Part shown: positions 35,806-47,390 of the stretch, piece by piece | Position numbering within the stretch: position 1 is the stretch's first letter | Layout of the letters: every line of letters begins with the position of its first letter | Assembly: GCA_963693085.1 (NCBI GenBank) | Contig: OY856409.1 | Location: 524,208,803-524,272,802 of the forward strand | Source of the DNA: Alisma plantago-aquatica | Taxonomy: Eukaryota > Streptophyta > Magnoliopsida > Alismatales > Alismataceae | Length of the DNA: 64,000 nucleotides | Reading direction: 5' to 3' | The notes under the pieces: model-generated | The model's database searches: none | The model's input: only the letters and a program-made list of their open reading frames with translations | What the model was told of the DNA's origin: nothing | Translations under genes and position numbers: made by a program

Positions 35806-35993
35806 TATAGAACAAAAAATCTTCATTTGATATATCTAAAATAAATACAATGCTCTCTCTTTTATAGGATAAGAGATTAAGAGATAAATAGAACTAGGAA
35901 ATATGTTATAAAAATAGATAAATACAAGATAATTCTAAAGCCCATAACAAAACAAATACCATTTCATAACATAATGAAGCATATATACTAATA
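35806..35993 (-). repeat. 5' LTR of copia C
   Basis: A 188-bp copy of 19995-20192, ending at the exact TTTTG target duplication. Confidence 0.85.
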
Positions 35994-36518
35994 TTTTGAT
36001 AATGATTTTAATCGACTATTCAATAAATTAATTAGATGTATCCATATTCTAGTTTGTTTTAATGTGTCACATGACTCTTAGTTGAGTCTTGTTTGGACTC
36101 TAGGACCCAAAGTCTATCGTAGGTCAGGGAGTCTCCTCCTCCACCCAACTCCTCCTGGGAATGGGACACAATCCTCCCTAAAAGATCTAAATTCCTAGTC
36201 TCGACCCTCCTCCTCCTCTCTTCAAACATCTTCAACCCATGGAAACACTCTCAAAACAACAACCACACCTCTCCAAGTATATAGGTCCCAGACTTCATGG
36301 GATTCCAAACCTTGGACATCCTGGTTGATGAAGGTTATACATGTTCTAGTGAAACTTGACTTCTAAGATGTTCAACACCTCAACAACCCTTCATATATAT
36401 AACTAATGCATTAGAAACCTTAGTAGAAGTTTGCATGACTCAGTTATACCCTATAAATCCCTCTCCATCCCAACAACTTGATCTCTAAGATTGGCATGCC
36501 CTCAACCCTCTGGCAATC
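35994..36518 (+). repeat. 3' LTR of element A, piece 2
   Basis: From 36060 it follows 16690-17150 closely: GTCACATGACTCTTAGTTGAG, GGTCAGGGAGTCTCCTCCTCC, then CTCTAAGATTGGCATGCCC and CAACCCTCTGG. It is broken at 36518 by LTR T. Confidence 0.8.
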
Positions 36519-36822
36519 TGTAACATCCCTGACCTGGGTCATGTTCTAACCCTAGGTGTTTTTCCTAATAAAGTTGATTAGATGCTTGCTCTTATCTTTT
36601 GAAAAGTAATTAAGGCTCTTGAGGAACTTATATTTCTATTTCAGTCCTTTTAAAACAATGTTGAATAATTTGTAACATCTCTGACCTAGGTCATGTTCTA
36701 ATCCTAGGTGTTTTGCCTAATAAAGTTGATTAGATGATTGATCTTATCTTTTGAAAAGTAATTAAGGCTCTTGAGGAACTTATATTTCTATTTCAGTCCT
36801 TTTTGAATAATGTTGAAACATT
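36519..36822 (+). repeat. Tandem duplication of the T LTR terminus (152-bp unit, two copies)
   Basis: TGTAACATCCCTGACC... at 36519 recurs as TGTAACATCTCTGACC... at 36671, with near-identical sequence (CTTTTGAAAAGTAATTAAGG in both) through about 36810. Confidence 0.88.
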
Positions 36823-37554
36823 GTTTTGTTAATTTTGGACTAAAGTGCAAATTACCTAAGTTGTGGGGCTAACTTGCAAATTTCACATGATAAAATGTCC
36901 CTCTGATGTTGAGACATCATAAGAATTAATATGATGTAGTGGTATGGTTTCCACAATCTTGGGCACCAAGATAAAGCTTGTAGAGCAATCCTTGTGCATT
37001 AAAACCTAGTTTTGGTGTAATGAGCAAATTACCCAAAACCTAGGGTTCAATATGCAAATTACCACTTCAATGAGGTCCCTAATGTTTCTTTACATCATTT
37101 AGAGAAAATTAAATGAGAAGGGTGACTCATTTGAATTAAGTTGGAGGAGAGAGAATCTTGATATTAAAATAATCAAGATTTAAGCCTAATTGGAACCCTA
37201 ATTCAATTTAATGCACAAATAAATAAAATAATTGAGGGACCTTCAACCAAAATTAATATGGTTGGATTCAGATGTTTGTGGACGAACTTAAGCCTTGCAA
37301 AGGCACGATCATATCCTAAGGAGGTGAAGACTCCACTCACCATTATTATAAGAAAAAGAATTTCCACTCAAATATGGAAATTACTATTATAAGGGTTAAG
37401 GTTCTTAATTTCTTTTCCCTTTACTCTTGGATAATGGAAGGGATCACGATGGGGATAGAGATGCCTTTTTCATAAAAGAAACCAAGGGGGAGAGGGTGGA
37501 AACAATTTTTGAATTAAAAGACTTTTATAAAAGTATTTTCTCTCTCATTAAAAT

Positions 37555-37570
37555 TCTTATAAAAAGACCC
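37555..37570 (+). promoter_or_regulatory. Putative TATA box of LTR T
   Basis: TCTTATAAAAAGACCC is in the context usual for gypsy LTR promoters, followed by a GC-richer leader around 37600-37670. Confidence 0.45.
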
Positions 37571-38039
37571 TTTCCTAGCCCAAACAAAGGCTTTTTCGAC
37601 CCCACTTCTTCTCATTGCTTGGAAACCGACCAAGGGAGATAGGGAGGAGCAGGAGGACGACTCCCAGCCTGTTGGTAAGGTTCTTTACCCTTTTCAGCTT
37701 GATTCCATGGTGGAAATTGAAAGTAAATCATTGATTTCTTCTTAATTTGATCTCCTCTTCAACCCTAGCCAAACTTTTCAACCAAAAGCTTGAGGACGAG
37801 CCTAGGGGGAGTTGCAAGAGATTCATACACCATTGTTGCTGTGTGCTTGGAGCCTTGAAGCTCAATTGGAGGTGGGTTTTATAACTTGAAACCCTAACTT
37901 TGTTATTGCATTCAATTTCTCTATTTACAATTATCGATTTGGTTGATTGATGCAATTTCCATGGAAATCACAGCAGGTTTCATGGGTCTAGAGCTTGATT
38001 ATGATGACATCATCATAAGCACACACCTCCCCAAATATC

Positions 38040-39620
38040 TAGACCAAACAGTTTCACAAACCGTTTGGGAGCAAACGGTTTCAAACCATTTGGAATGAAA
38101 CGGTTTCACTAAACCGCATAGAAGCAAACGGTTTAACACCGTTTGGTGATGTTGACCAGGGTTGACCATTTGGGGATTTGTTCATAATGATCTAGGTTAA
38201 TGACCCATAAATTATTATTGATTAACTCCAATTGGTTCATGAGTTGAAGGTTCATCAATCACCTAAACCCTAATCGGGTTGAGTGCTGATTTCATAAGTG
38301 ATTGAGTTTGAAACTTGGGTTGATTGACCCAAACGGTTTCAAAACCGTTTGGGAATCACCCAAACGGTCTCCAGACTGTTTGTAGGTCAACCAAGACCGT
38401 TTGGAGGTCTAGGGTTGAGTATGGTTAAGTGTTTGAAGATTCAAACATATGGTATAAACCCTAATCGGCTAAGTGCTGATTTTGTGATTGAATGAGTTGA
38501 TGCTTTGGGTTGATTGACCCAAACGGTTTCCAAACCATTTGGGGATCACCCAAATGGTCTCAAGACCGTTTGGGGGTCACCCAAGACCGTTTGGAGGTCT
38601 AGGGTTAAGTTTGGTCAAGTGTTTGAAGGTCCAAAGATACCAAATTGAAATACAATTAAGTGCTGATTTGGTGACCAATCCTAGGATCCAAACCCTAATT
38701 GAATGACATGGTTAATGATGATATGATGGACAAACGGTCTCAATACCGTTTGGAGGTCATCCAAATGATCCCAAGACCGTTTGGGGGTTATCCAGGACCA
38801 TTTGGAGGTCTAGGGTTGACTATGGTTAGGTGTTTGAAGATCTAAAGGTACTAAGTTAAGTGCAATCAAATACTGATTTGGTGTTCAATCCAACGAGCTA
38901 AACTTTGATTGATTGACTTGGATTTTGATGTTGACATGGGAAAACGGTCTCAATACCATTTTGAGGTCATCCAAACGACCTCAAGACCGTTTGGGGTCAG
39001 GTCATGTCCAATTTGGATGATGGTCCAATAGTTTTAAAGTAAATAGTTTCACATTGGTTAATGTTGAAGGATCATCAATTCCAAACCCTAATTCAATTGA
39101 CTCAAACCCTAATTGATGACTAATTGAGGGTCAATTAAGGGTCAAATCAGTTGAAGGTTGACCTATTTAACTCAATTGAAGTATGATGATAGGTCCAATT
39201 CATGATTGGTTACATAAATTCAATGATTAAAGGAATCAACATTGGAAACCCTAATTCAATTTGATTGATTGAGACCATATTTGGTCCTTGCGGTTTTGAG
39301 GTGGTTTGGACCAAACAGTCTCAAGACTGTTTGATTACAAATGGTCTCAAGACCGTTTGGAACCAAAAGGACTCAAGACCGTTTGGGACCAAACGATCCC
39401 AAACCGATTAAGTCCATGTGGTTTCAAAAAGGTACTTTATCAAAAGGTTTCAAGTGACCACCGTTAGCAAACGATCTTGAAGGTCACCTTTAGCAAATGG
39501 TTTCACGTACTTACTTTAGCAAATGGTCTCAATCACCACCTTTACCAAATGGTTTCAAACCATTTGAACTTTGAAATACTAAGACCGTTTGGGGCTCAAG
39601 TAGTCAAAATTGATTGAGGA
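38040..39620 (+). repeat. Dispersed inverted motif array (CAAACGGTY / RACCGTTTG) in LTR T
   Basis: Dozens of half-sites resembling CAAACGGT and ACCGTTTG occur, often paired as short hyphenated palindromes such as AAACGGTCTCAAGACCGTTT. Between 38283 and about 38870 they are embedded in a longer repeat of about 190 bp, phased by GTGCTGATTT (38283, 38473, 38660, 38871). Confidence 0.85.
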
Positions 39621-41130
39621 TTCAATTGGTTAATCAACTTGGATACATATTGTAATTGAAGATCTAATTGGTCAATTCATTTGGGTACCTCATTTAATGG
39701 AGGTCCAATGTGATTGAATCTCTTGAGAATTAAGATGATGATTGATCCATTGTTTCAATGATGATTATTAAGGTTGGGTACAAAGGTTGAAACCCTAAAG
39801 TACCTAGAAGATCAATACCTTTAGATTAATTAACCCTAAAAGGTTATGAGAATAATGTCTTAGTACACTATGTTAACCATAGTTGTATGTACTTGGTTGA
39901 AGGGTTGATGTAACCTAATCAAGTTGAGAGGATGCTGGAAAGGAATTCATACATGAGTATTGATCATGTGATGAATAGGTTATGATCCTTAATGAAGAAA
40001 TCATGAAGCCCTAATCTAGAAAGTTAATGAACCATAACCCTAATCCAGGGTAACATAATGTAAAACCCCAATTATGGGAATGGAGGGTGAAACCCTAATT
40101 GGGATGAGTATTTCCAATTGATATGACATGTGAAATCCTAATTGAGGTTGATTCCATGTAAAATCCTAATTGAGGTTGATTGCATGAGAAATCCTAATTG
40201 AGGGTGATGCCATGAGAAACCCTAGTTGGGATGAATAGTAAACCCTAAGTATATGCAATGTGATGTGAAAGCCTAATGAAGGGTGATGCTATATGCCATC
40301 CTATCCCTAATAAAGGGAGTCGGTATGTGAAATTCTAACCCTAATGAAGTATGATAGTATGTGAAACCCTAAATCCTAATAAAGGGTGATGGTATGAGAG
40401 ACCATAATCCTAATAATGGAATGGTGACTAATACATTGATAAGGGAAATACCTAAAGTGATTAATTATAGATAACCTTATAGCAAGCAATGCCTTAACCT
40501 GAAATGGGTCCATATCATTAAAGATAGTTGGACCATTCTTATGTGTGACCTACATACTTCATGGTAAGAGTGATAGGTTAGTGGATGAAAGGATTAAGAT
40601 GGGAAATTCCTTAATCCAAGATAAGTTGATATCTCAAGAAAGTTGGAAGTGATGAGGAAAGTGATACATCAAGATGTGATAGATATCACTTTTAGCATTC
40701 CAGGGCTGATATACTCTAATGCACCTCAAAGCCAATATACTTGGATAAGAAACACATGAAGTGTGTTACGTCAATTGTTACAATGAAATGTAATAAGTTT
40801 GATATACTTTGATAAGTATAGGCTAATATACCTTGAGAATGGGGTTAAGCCAAACTCATGAGTATGATGTAATCATATCATGATAAGGATGGGAAATGAA
40901 CGCATACCTTGGATTGATAATCATTTAATGATAAATGTTAAAAGTAATAAACTTGATTGATTACTCAAGATGTTAATGGATGCTCCTAGAGGTGTGGAGC
41001 AACGTATTAAGGTTGATTTGATAAATATGAAATCCTAATGTGAGATGGGAAAACCCTAACCCTAAATTGGGTAATGGGACATGAAAAACCGTAATGTGAT
41101 GTGAAAAGTAAGCCCTAACCCTATTGAGGG
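39060..41130 (+). repeat. CCCTAA-rich diverged repeats in LTR T
   Basis: At least fifteen copies of CCCTAA, mostly inside AAACCCTAAT or AACCCTAATG..., occur in loosely repeated sentences such as GTGAAACCCTAATGAAGGGTGATG. They are spaced by tens of bases, so this is not a telomeric array but a scatter of telo-box-like motifs. Confidence 0.7.
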
Positions 41131-41492
41131 AATAGTGGTGTTACTATTGTATTACATGAGCAAATATGTTGTTGTTGCCTAGTAAGAGGTGACAAGATGC
41201 TTTAAGGGCTTGGGGAGCCATGAGATTAGTGGTTACCCAGTGAGAAGTAATAAGATGATTATAAAAGTCTCTTGTAAGAGATAATAATGTTCATAATGAA
41301 ACAAGGAATGGGAACTTGGTAATATAATAATAACAAAAGGATACAATCATAATAATGGAACCTGGATTATACATGTGTGGAGAAAAGAGGAATACTTGTA
41401 ATACATAAAGAATGAATTGAGAATGATTGGCATAGCCAAAGTTTAATGCTAGTAAAAGAATAAGGTGCCCAGTGCTGTGTAAACAGACATGG

Positions 41493-42070
41493 GATGTAAT
41501 CAGGATTGGTTAAAGTCCAATGTTTGGCTGTGAAATCAGGATTGGTTGAAGTCCAATGCCTGGCTATGTAATCAGGGTTGGTTAAAGTCCAATGCCTTCC
41601 TGGCTGTGTAATCAGGGTTGGTTAAAGTCCAATGCATGGCTGTGTAATCAGGGTTGGTTAAAGTCCAATGCCTGGCTCTATAATTAGGATTGGTTGAAGT
41701 CCAATGCCTGGCTATGTAATCAGGGTTGGTTAAAGTCCAATTCCTGACTGTGTAATCAGGGTTGGTTAAAGTCCAATACCTGGCTGTGAAATCAGGATTG
41801 GTTAGAGTCCAATGTCTGGTCGTGTAATTAGTTTTGGTTAGAGTCCAATACATGGAAGATGTGTAATGCCTGTAATCAGGGTTGGCTAAAGTCCAATACC
41901 TGGCTGTGAAATCAGGATTGGTAGTGTCCAATGCCTGGCGGTGTAATCAGGTTTGGAAGAGTCCAATACCTGGCAGAGGCTAAATGCATGTACTGATGAC
42001 ACAGGATTGGTAATAGACCAATGCCTGTAATAGTAACACATGATTGGTATTAACCCAGTGCCTGTATTGT
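41493..42070 (+). repeat. 36-bp tandem repeat in LTR T (about 13 copies plus degenerate ones)
   Basis: The unit is roughly TGTAATCAGGGTTGG followed by TTAAAGTCCAATGCCTGGCTG. As 36 bp is a multiple of 3, the minus strand stays open and gives a repeated ...TARHWTLTNPDY... peptide (41572-41931), which is not a real protein. Confidence 0.92.
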
Positions 42071-42890
42071 TGATATATGAGTACATGGTATATATATCTC
42101 CTTATCTGTTAAACAGGTTGGCTAAGGCCAACAGAATGGAACAAGAGTGTTTCATGGGTGACATAACAAGATGATGAGTGTCACAAGAAAAGTTTGATAT
42201 GATGGTATAATATGATGTATAAATGATATACATGTTATTCCTATTCCTTATTAAAAGAATAGATTATATATTGCTCTATCATAAATAGTTGCAATGCTTT
42301 CAAAGTTGAGAATGCTTTAAAATGTTATCATCTGCCCAGTTTCATATCTTTAAACTGCAATAACAATGTTTTGGTGGAGATTTATATCTCCCACTGGGGC
42401 AATTTACAATTGTCTCACCCCCTTGGGATCCAACATTTTAGGTGGACGTGGACAAAGAAGCAGATACTCTATTTCACAAAAATGGAAAGCAATAGCCTGG
42501 ACAGTAGTGAGATCTTAGGTGGAGACCCTGCCTGTTAAGTTATGTAGTTAGAAATTCATATGTGTCGTCTTTGTACTCTCAGGTCCTCAGAGTTTTTAGT
42601 CAGTGTTTTAATGAATCGTTTGAGATTTTGTCTTGAAGCCTCAAGATTTGAATGTTGTCTGTATATAATGTTTATAGGGAAGATGATGTTGTAGTCTCTG
42701 AGAAGAGATGGTATAGGTTATGTACATTTGAACCAAAATGTAAATGTTATACAATGGTTCTTGATGGAAAATATTTCCTATGTGTGGATCTCTTTGCAAA
42801 AAGTTTTAATTTTTAGTGATTTGCAGTAATCCACTACAAATAATTCACTTCCGCTTAAGTTAATTTTGTTTTTATGAGTTGGATGCCACA

Positions 42891-44658
42891 CAATACTCAC
42901 GACACTCATGACCATCAGCATCATCACCAAGGTGCCTTATCCTTCTGTGATCCTTAGAGAATGGTTAGTCCCAAAACAAATTTGTGACACAAAGGTGATA
43001 TTTTGTTTCCACTTTTCCCCTTTTATGTTGACTACAGCTTGTTTTAGCAATTCACCTCTCTGGACCTCATTTGGTCTTGTTTTCTTCATTTCTCCACCTT
43101 TAACGATATGTTTCAGACATGCCCAAGTTGCTAGATTTTCCTGAGCTTGCCTCCTATGTGATCTCCAACTTTTAGCACCTTGCCAGCAATGGCGGCAGAG
43201 TTTTCTTGTGTTCCTAACCTTGAAACAAGTTAAGGCTAGGCTTGTTGCAATCAGTAATGCTTGAGGAACCTTGTGTTACTCTTAGTTTTTGTTTATCAAC
43301 AACAAAATTGAGTTATGGATTGACAAATTTGATATGTGGTTTGCCTTGATTCTAATGTGCTTTGCATTTCGAAATGAAGATCGTAGGTTCTTGATTCCTG
43401 GATTTGCCCCTCAGTTTATGCGTAGGGGGCCTTGTTGGTTTATACTTGCCATCTTGGTTCTCACACGCTCAGAGGCTAGCTGGAAGTGGGTCCATCTGGT
43501 GAGTGTGGATTGGATTAATGGATCCAAGCACTTATTTGGATAGTGGATATTTACATGTGTATTTCCTAATTCTTTGATTGGTAGATTTTCCAAAAAAAAT
43601 TGATAATAAATTGATTGTTACTCATAAAATCATGCAAGAATATGTGTTGGAAAGAAAAAAGAATGTGTTGGAAAGAAAAAAAAGATAAATAACAACAATT
43701 TGGTGGTTTTGAAGCCTGATTTGACTCAGATTTTCCCTGATTTATTAAAGAACCAAGAAACCCTAGGAAATTAGGTTGAATTTCAAATATTAATGAAAGA
43801 TAATTGTTTTAATAGGCTAATTAGGGTTTAACTATCCTAGGAACGTGATTAGGATTTCTTCAACCTAAGTACTAGTATCTTCTCTTAGAGAGAGGTAAGT
43901 GTTCCATACACTTTGAAGAGAAGTATTTGATTGATTGCATATATGTATCTACAGTCAATTATGTGAATGTACTATTTACTATTTCAATTGTTAAAAGTCA
44001 ATGAATTTATAATGACTTGAATGTAATGTTTTATTCTCAATAATTATGGCATCAACTTTAATGAACATTTAGAGTAAAGTCAAGATTAATATTTAAGAGC
44101 AAACTAAGAGTTTTCAAGAGAAAGATAATGATAACTAACTTATATAAGATCCTCACCAACAGGCTCCTCAGATAAAAAGTAAGAGACACTTGGGTTCATA
44201 AGAGAAGAGGCACTTTGATGCAACTCAAGGCACTTCGGTGCATAAGAGAAGAGGCACTTTGTTGTGAAACCCTAGGATTCTTAGATACGTCAAGATAAAA
44301 GAAATGATTTAAAAGAAATTGTGTCCCCTTTTCAATGTTTAATGTTTAATTTCTATATTTAGTTTTCATTCTTTTTTAAAGATATAATATGTTCAATCCC
44401 ACTTACCAATTCCTTTGATGCATGGTTGGGTGCACGATGGCCATAGGTATGGAGCAAGCTTAGAGGATAAATCCATCTGACGTGCAAGGAGTATCTCAAG
44501 GACCTTCAGAAGGAAATACCTAGTGGCTACCATCTATATGTAGTTTAGATTTCTTATCGAGTTATGAGTAACATGTGTTAGTTTTAACTGTAAATTTCAT
44601 GTCATGGTATTAAGATGTGAGATATTGAAATTGTCTCCTATGTTGGTTCAAATAAATC
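42891..44658 (+). repeat. 3' LTR of element A, piece 3
   Basis: It follows 17170-18830 of the 5' LTR: CATGCCCAAGTTGCTAGATTTTC, GGCGGCAGAGTTTTCTTGTG, CTTAGAGAGAGGTAAGTG and the GCACTTYGGTGC motifs at 44210-44270. LINE-2 is inserted after the AAATCAT at 44652-44658. Confidence 0.82.
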
Positions 44659-45195
44659 ATAAGCAACGCACTGAATAGCGTGAGGTGAGGCAACAACAAT
44701 CCAATACCATTGAGAAGCCCGTGACTAAGGGTGATGGTGAGGATTGGTAACTAAAAACCAACCGTCCATATCTACAGTGGAGAATGTGGAGCCTGACCCT
44801 CCTGAGACAAACACCTATGTTCAACTAAAGGAGAATGAGGTCCTTGTTGGTCGACCGCATCACCCACCTGAGGGTGAGACCTTCCAGTTTGCTTCTAATC
44901 GAACCATGCTTCCCTCTATTCCAGCGCGTTCCATCCTAAGCAAAAAGGATGCCTCAGGGTTTGTTATGTTAAGGAACCGAAAGATAGTCTATCAGACAGT
45001 CTAGAGTCTAGATAGAGCCCGGAAGAAAGGACGCACTGATGAGAAATCTCATGAAAGAAACCATACCAACCTCCATGTACAATGCGCCCTCGAGTTCTAA
45101 GAGCACCTCAATGTTGCGGGTGTTGGAACCTCGGACACTATGAATGTTGAAGAAGGAGATCAGTCTGTCGGACTCTGTGCAGCTCTCCAATAACC
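44659..45195 (+). pseudogene. LINE-2 ORF1, C-terminal remnant
   Basis: The frame 44744-45004 (ENVEPDPPETNTYVQLKENE...) has no named domain. Its position directly upstream of the ORF2 start and its proline/acidic composition suit the variable C-terminal part of LINE ORF1. The 5' portion, including any zinc knuckle, is missing through truncation at 44659. Assignment is by position. Confidence 0.5.
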
Positions 45196-45201
45196 TTCTT
45201 A

Positions 45202-47390
45202 ATGAATGCTCTCTGGTGGAATATTCAAGGGGCAGGTCTTGACAAGAAAATCCTGCTAATCAAAGAACTGAAGATTATTCACAAAATCCAAATTGTTGCT
45301 ATCCTGGAGCCTCGCTATTTGGGAATTAAAGCAACCAACATTATTAAGAAGCTCGATTTTCCATCCTCACACAGGGTTGAAGCTACTGGTTTCTCTGGTG
45401 GTATATGGCTTTCTTGGAATCATCTCCAATGTGATCTTGAAATCCTCCTTAACCATAGACAGTTCATACACTACTGTATCAATAAGTCATGGTATCTCAC
45501 CTTTGTCTATGCTAGTCTCAACTCTTCTAGGTATAATGTGATATGGGAGCACCTTGAATCTATTAGTGCTTCCATGAATGCGTCCTGGGCAATTATGGGT
45601 GACTTCAACACCCTCCTCCATGTTGATGAAAAGCGAGGAAGTAAATACTTTGATAAAAGAGCAAGCGATCGCTTTCATGAAGATCTGGTTAACACCAGAC
45701 TTGCAGACCTAAAAACACAGGGCCATTTATTCACTTTTAAAAAACTCAACCTCCTTGAGCGCTTAGATAGAGTTCTTGTAAATGCTGACTGGATTAACAG
45801 TTTTGACAATGCCACTGTCACTGTACTTCCTCGAACTTTGTCTGATTACAACCCACTTCTGTTGTCTAGTGGTCATAAAGCTCCAAAAACTTTCCACTTC
45901 TGCACTAAAGCAAGCAGGAACCTACAACCTGACTTCCGGATGCATGTCCTCAGCCAATGGCCTACCAACTCTTGCTTCCACAATACCATCAAGCTTTTCA
46001 AGGTTGCCACCACCAAGTGGGAATCTAAACGTAATATGTCACAATGCAAAGAGAAAGCACGCCTGCTGGACAGCATTGATAAATGTCAGTTACGTATCCA
46101 AAACCTCTCGCCCATTCCTGACCTTGATCCTTCCATCCCTCTCCAGGAGAAGCTCCACAACATTCTTCTTTTGGAGGAAGCGGATTGGCATCAACGAGCA
46201 CATATTGATTGGTTAAAACTTGGTGATCTTAATACCAAGTTCTTCCAATCTTACGTCAAGGCCCGACGACACTACAACAGGATTTCCCGCCTCAAGGATG
46301 GTTCCAATGGTGACACCTGGATCTCTGAACCTACTACGCTCAAATCACATATCCGTTGCTGGTTTTAAGACTTGATGACACAGGCCTCCGTGCGTGATCC
46401 TATCCATGCCCGCAGATACCCTGGTGTCTTCCTTATCATTTATGATCAAGCCAAATGCCTCCTGGGCACGATCCCGCAATCTTCAGAAATTAAACATGTT
46501 CTCTTTTCTATGGCACCTCTCAAAGCGCCGGGTCCAGACGGAGTCTACACATAATTCATTCAAAAGAACTGGGATATTGTGGGTGATTCCATAGTCACCA
46601 TGGTCTGTACTTCTTTTCAATCTGAGCACATTGAGAACTCCATTGCAGATTCCTACATGGTCCTCATCCAAAAGGTGGCTTCTCCACAGCAGTGTTGCGA
46701 ATTTAGACCTATCTCCTTAAATAATGGCTGCTTCAAGCTTATCTCTAAGATAATAGTTGAGCGCCTGAAACCTTTGTTGAGTGATTGGATTGTGTCTACA
46801 CAATCTAATTTTATCCTTGGGCGTCGCATAAGCAACAATATACTCTTAGTGTAGGAAGTTATCCATACAATGAAGGCTCGAACCACCAAGAAGAAACTCA
46901 TGTGCATCAAGTTGGATCTGGCGCACTTTATCCATGATACACTTTCGAGAACTGACTTGCCTACTAAGCTAATCAATGTTATTATGCAAATTATAACACA
47001 TGGATCCACCTCGATCCTCTGGGAAGGTGAACCCCTATAACTTTTCAAGGCAACTCAGGGAGTAAGGCAAGGAGACCCTATCAGCCCATATGTTTTTGTT
47101 TTGTGTATGGAACGGCTAAGTCAGGCCATATCTACCTCAGTTTACAACAGCAGTTGGAAACCTATCTACATCACTCGCGGGGGTACTCCACTCTCCCATG
47201 TTTTGTTTGCATATGATATCCTTTTGTTGGGGGAAGCATCCATGGCGCAGGCCAACACCATCAATAATAATGTCCGCTCTTTCTCCTTAGCCTCAGGACA
47301 GACAATCTCAAAGCATAAATCCAGGTGTTTCTTCAGCTTGAATACACCCATATATGAGATATGTTCCATTAGCAGATGTCTGGGAATTGG
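45202..47390 (+). pseudogene. LINE-2 ORF2, endonuclease and RT (5' part, before copia B)
   Basis: One frame from MNALWWNIQGAG (45202) to the copia B insertion, with in-frame stops near 46366, 46552, 46852 and 47038. Endonuclease (APE-like, residues 1-220): WN of the start, AILEPRY (Glu), WAIMGDFNTLL, and TLSDYNPLLL, where the catalytic SDH has Tyr (45847-45849). RT: KAPGPDGVYT (46524), CEFRPISLNN, VQEVIH-like V-EVIHTMK, QGVRQGDPISPYVFVL, and SHVLFAYDILLL, where FADD has Tyr in place of the first Asp (47212-47214). A few residues seem missing after KLDLA near 46920. ORF2 normally nicks target DNA and copies the RNA; these lesions disable it. Confidence 0.9.

Larger units (their letters stand above)
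19995..35993 (-). mobile_element. Ty1/copia retrotransposon 'C' with short LTRs, split by gypsy G
   Basis: Minus orientation. Short LTRs lie at 19995-20192 and 35806-35993; the primer site complement GCTCTAATACCA is at 35794-35805 and the polypurine complement CTCCCCCAC at 20193-20201. The 5-bp target duplication TTTTG is exact (19990-19994 and 35994-35998). Without G it is about 5.4 kb, normal for plant copia. Gene order on its strand is gag, pre-integrase/integrase, RT, RNase H, all frame-broken. Both LTRs begin and end TA instead of TG...CA, consistent with decay. It sits in the 3' LTR of element A. Confidence 0.9.
36519..42890 (+). repeat. Giant solo LTR 'T' (6.4 kb) with internal repeat arrays
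   Basis: Bounded by TGTAACATCCC and GGATGCCACA (near-perfect inverted ends) and by CAATC (36514-36518) and CAATA (42891-42895), a 5-bp duplication with one mismatch. No primer site, polypurine tract or coding domain is found inside. A TATA box at 37555 and a gypsy-type LTR end near 42350-42480 (TCTCCCACTGGGGCAATTTAC...TTTTAGGTGGACGTGGAC) indicate one LTR left by recombination. Much of the length consists of repeats described separately. Open frames inside (for example 41572-41931 minus) only reflect those repeats. Confidence 0.7.

Noticed and set aside
39060..41130. Interstitial telomere array
   Set aside because: CCCTAA motifs are tens of bases apart and not in perfect 7-bp tandem.
41572..41931. 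Repeat protein with ...TARHWTLTNPDY... units on the minus strand
   Set aside because: It is the translation of a 36-bp tandem repeat in an LTR; no start context, neighbours or domain support it.
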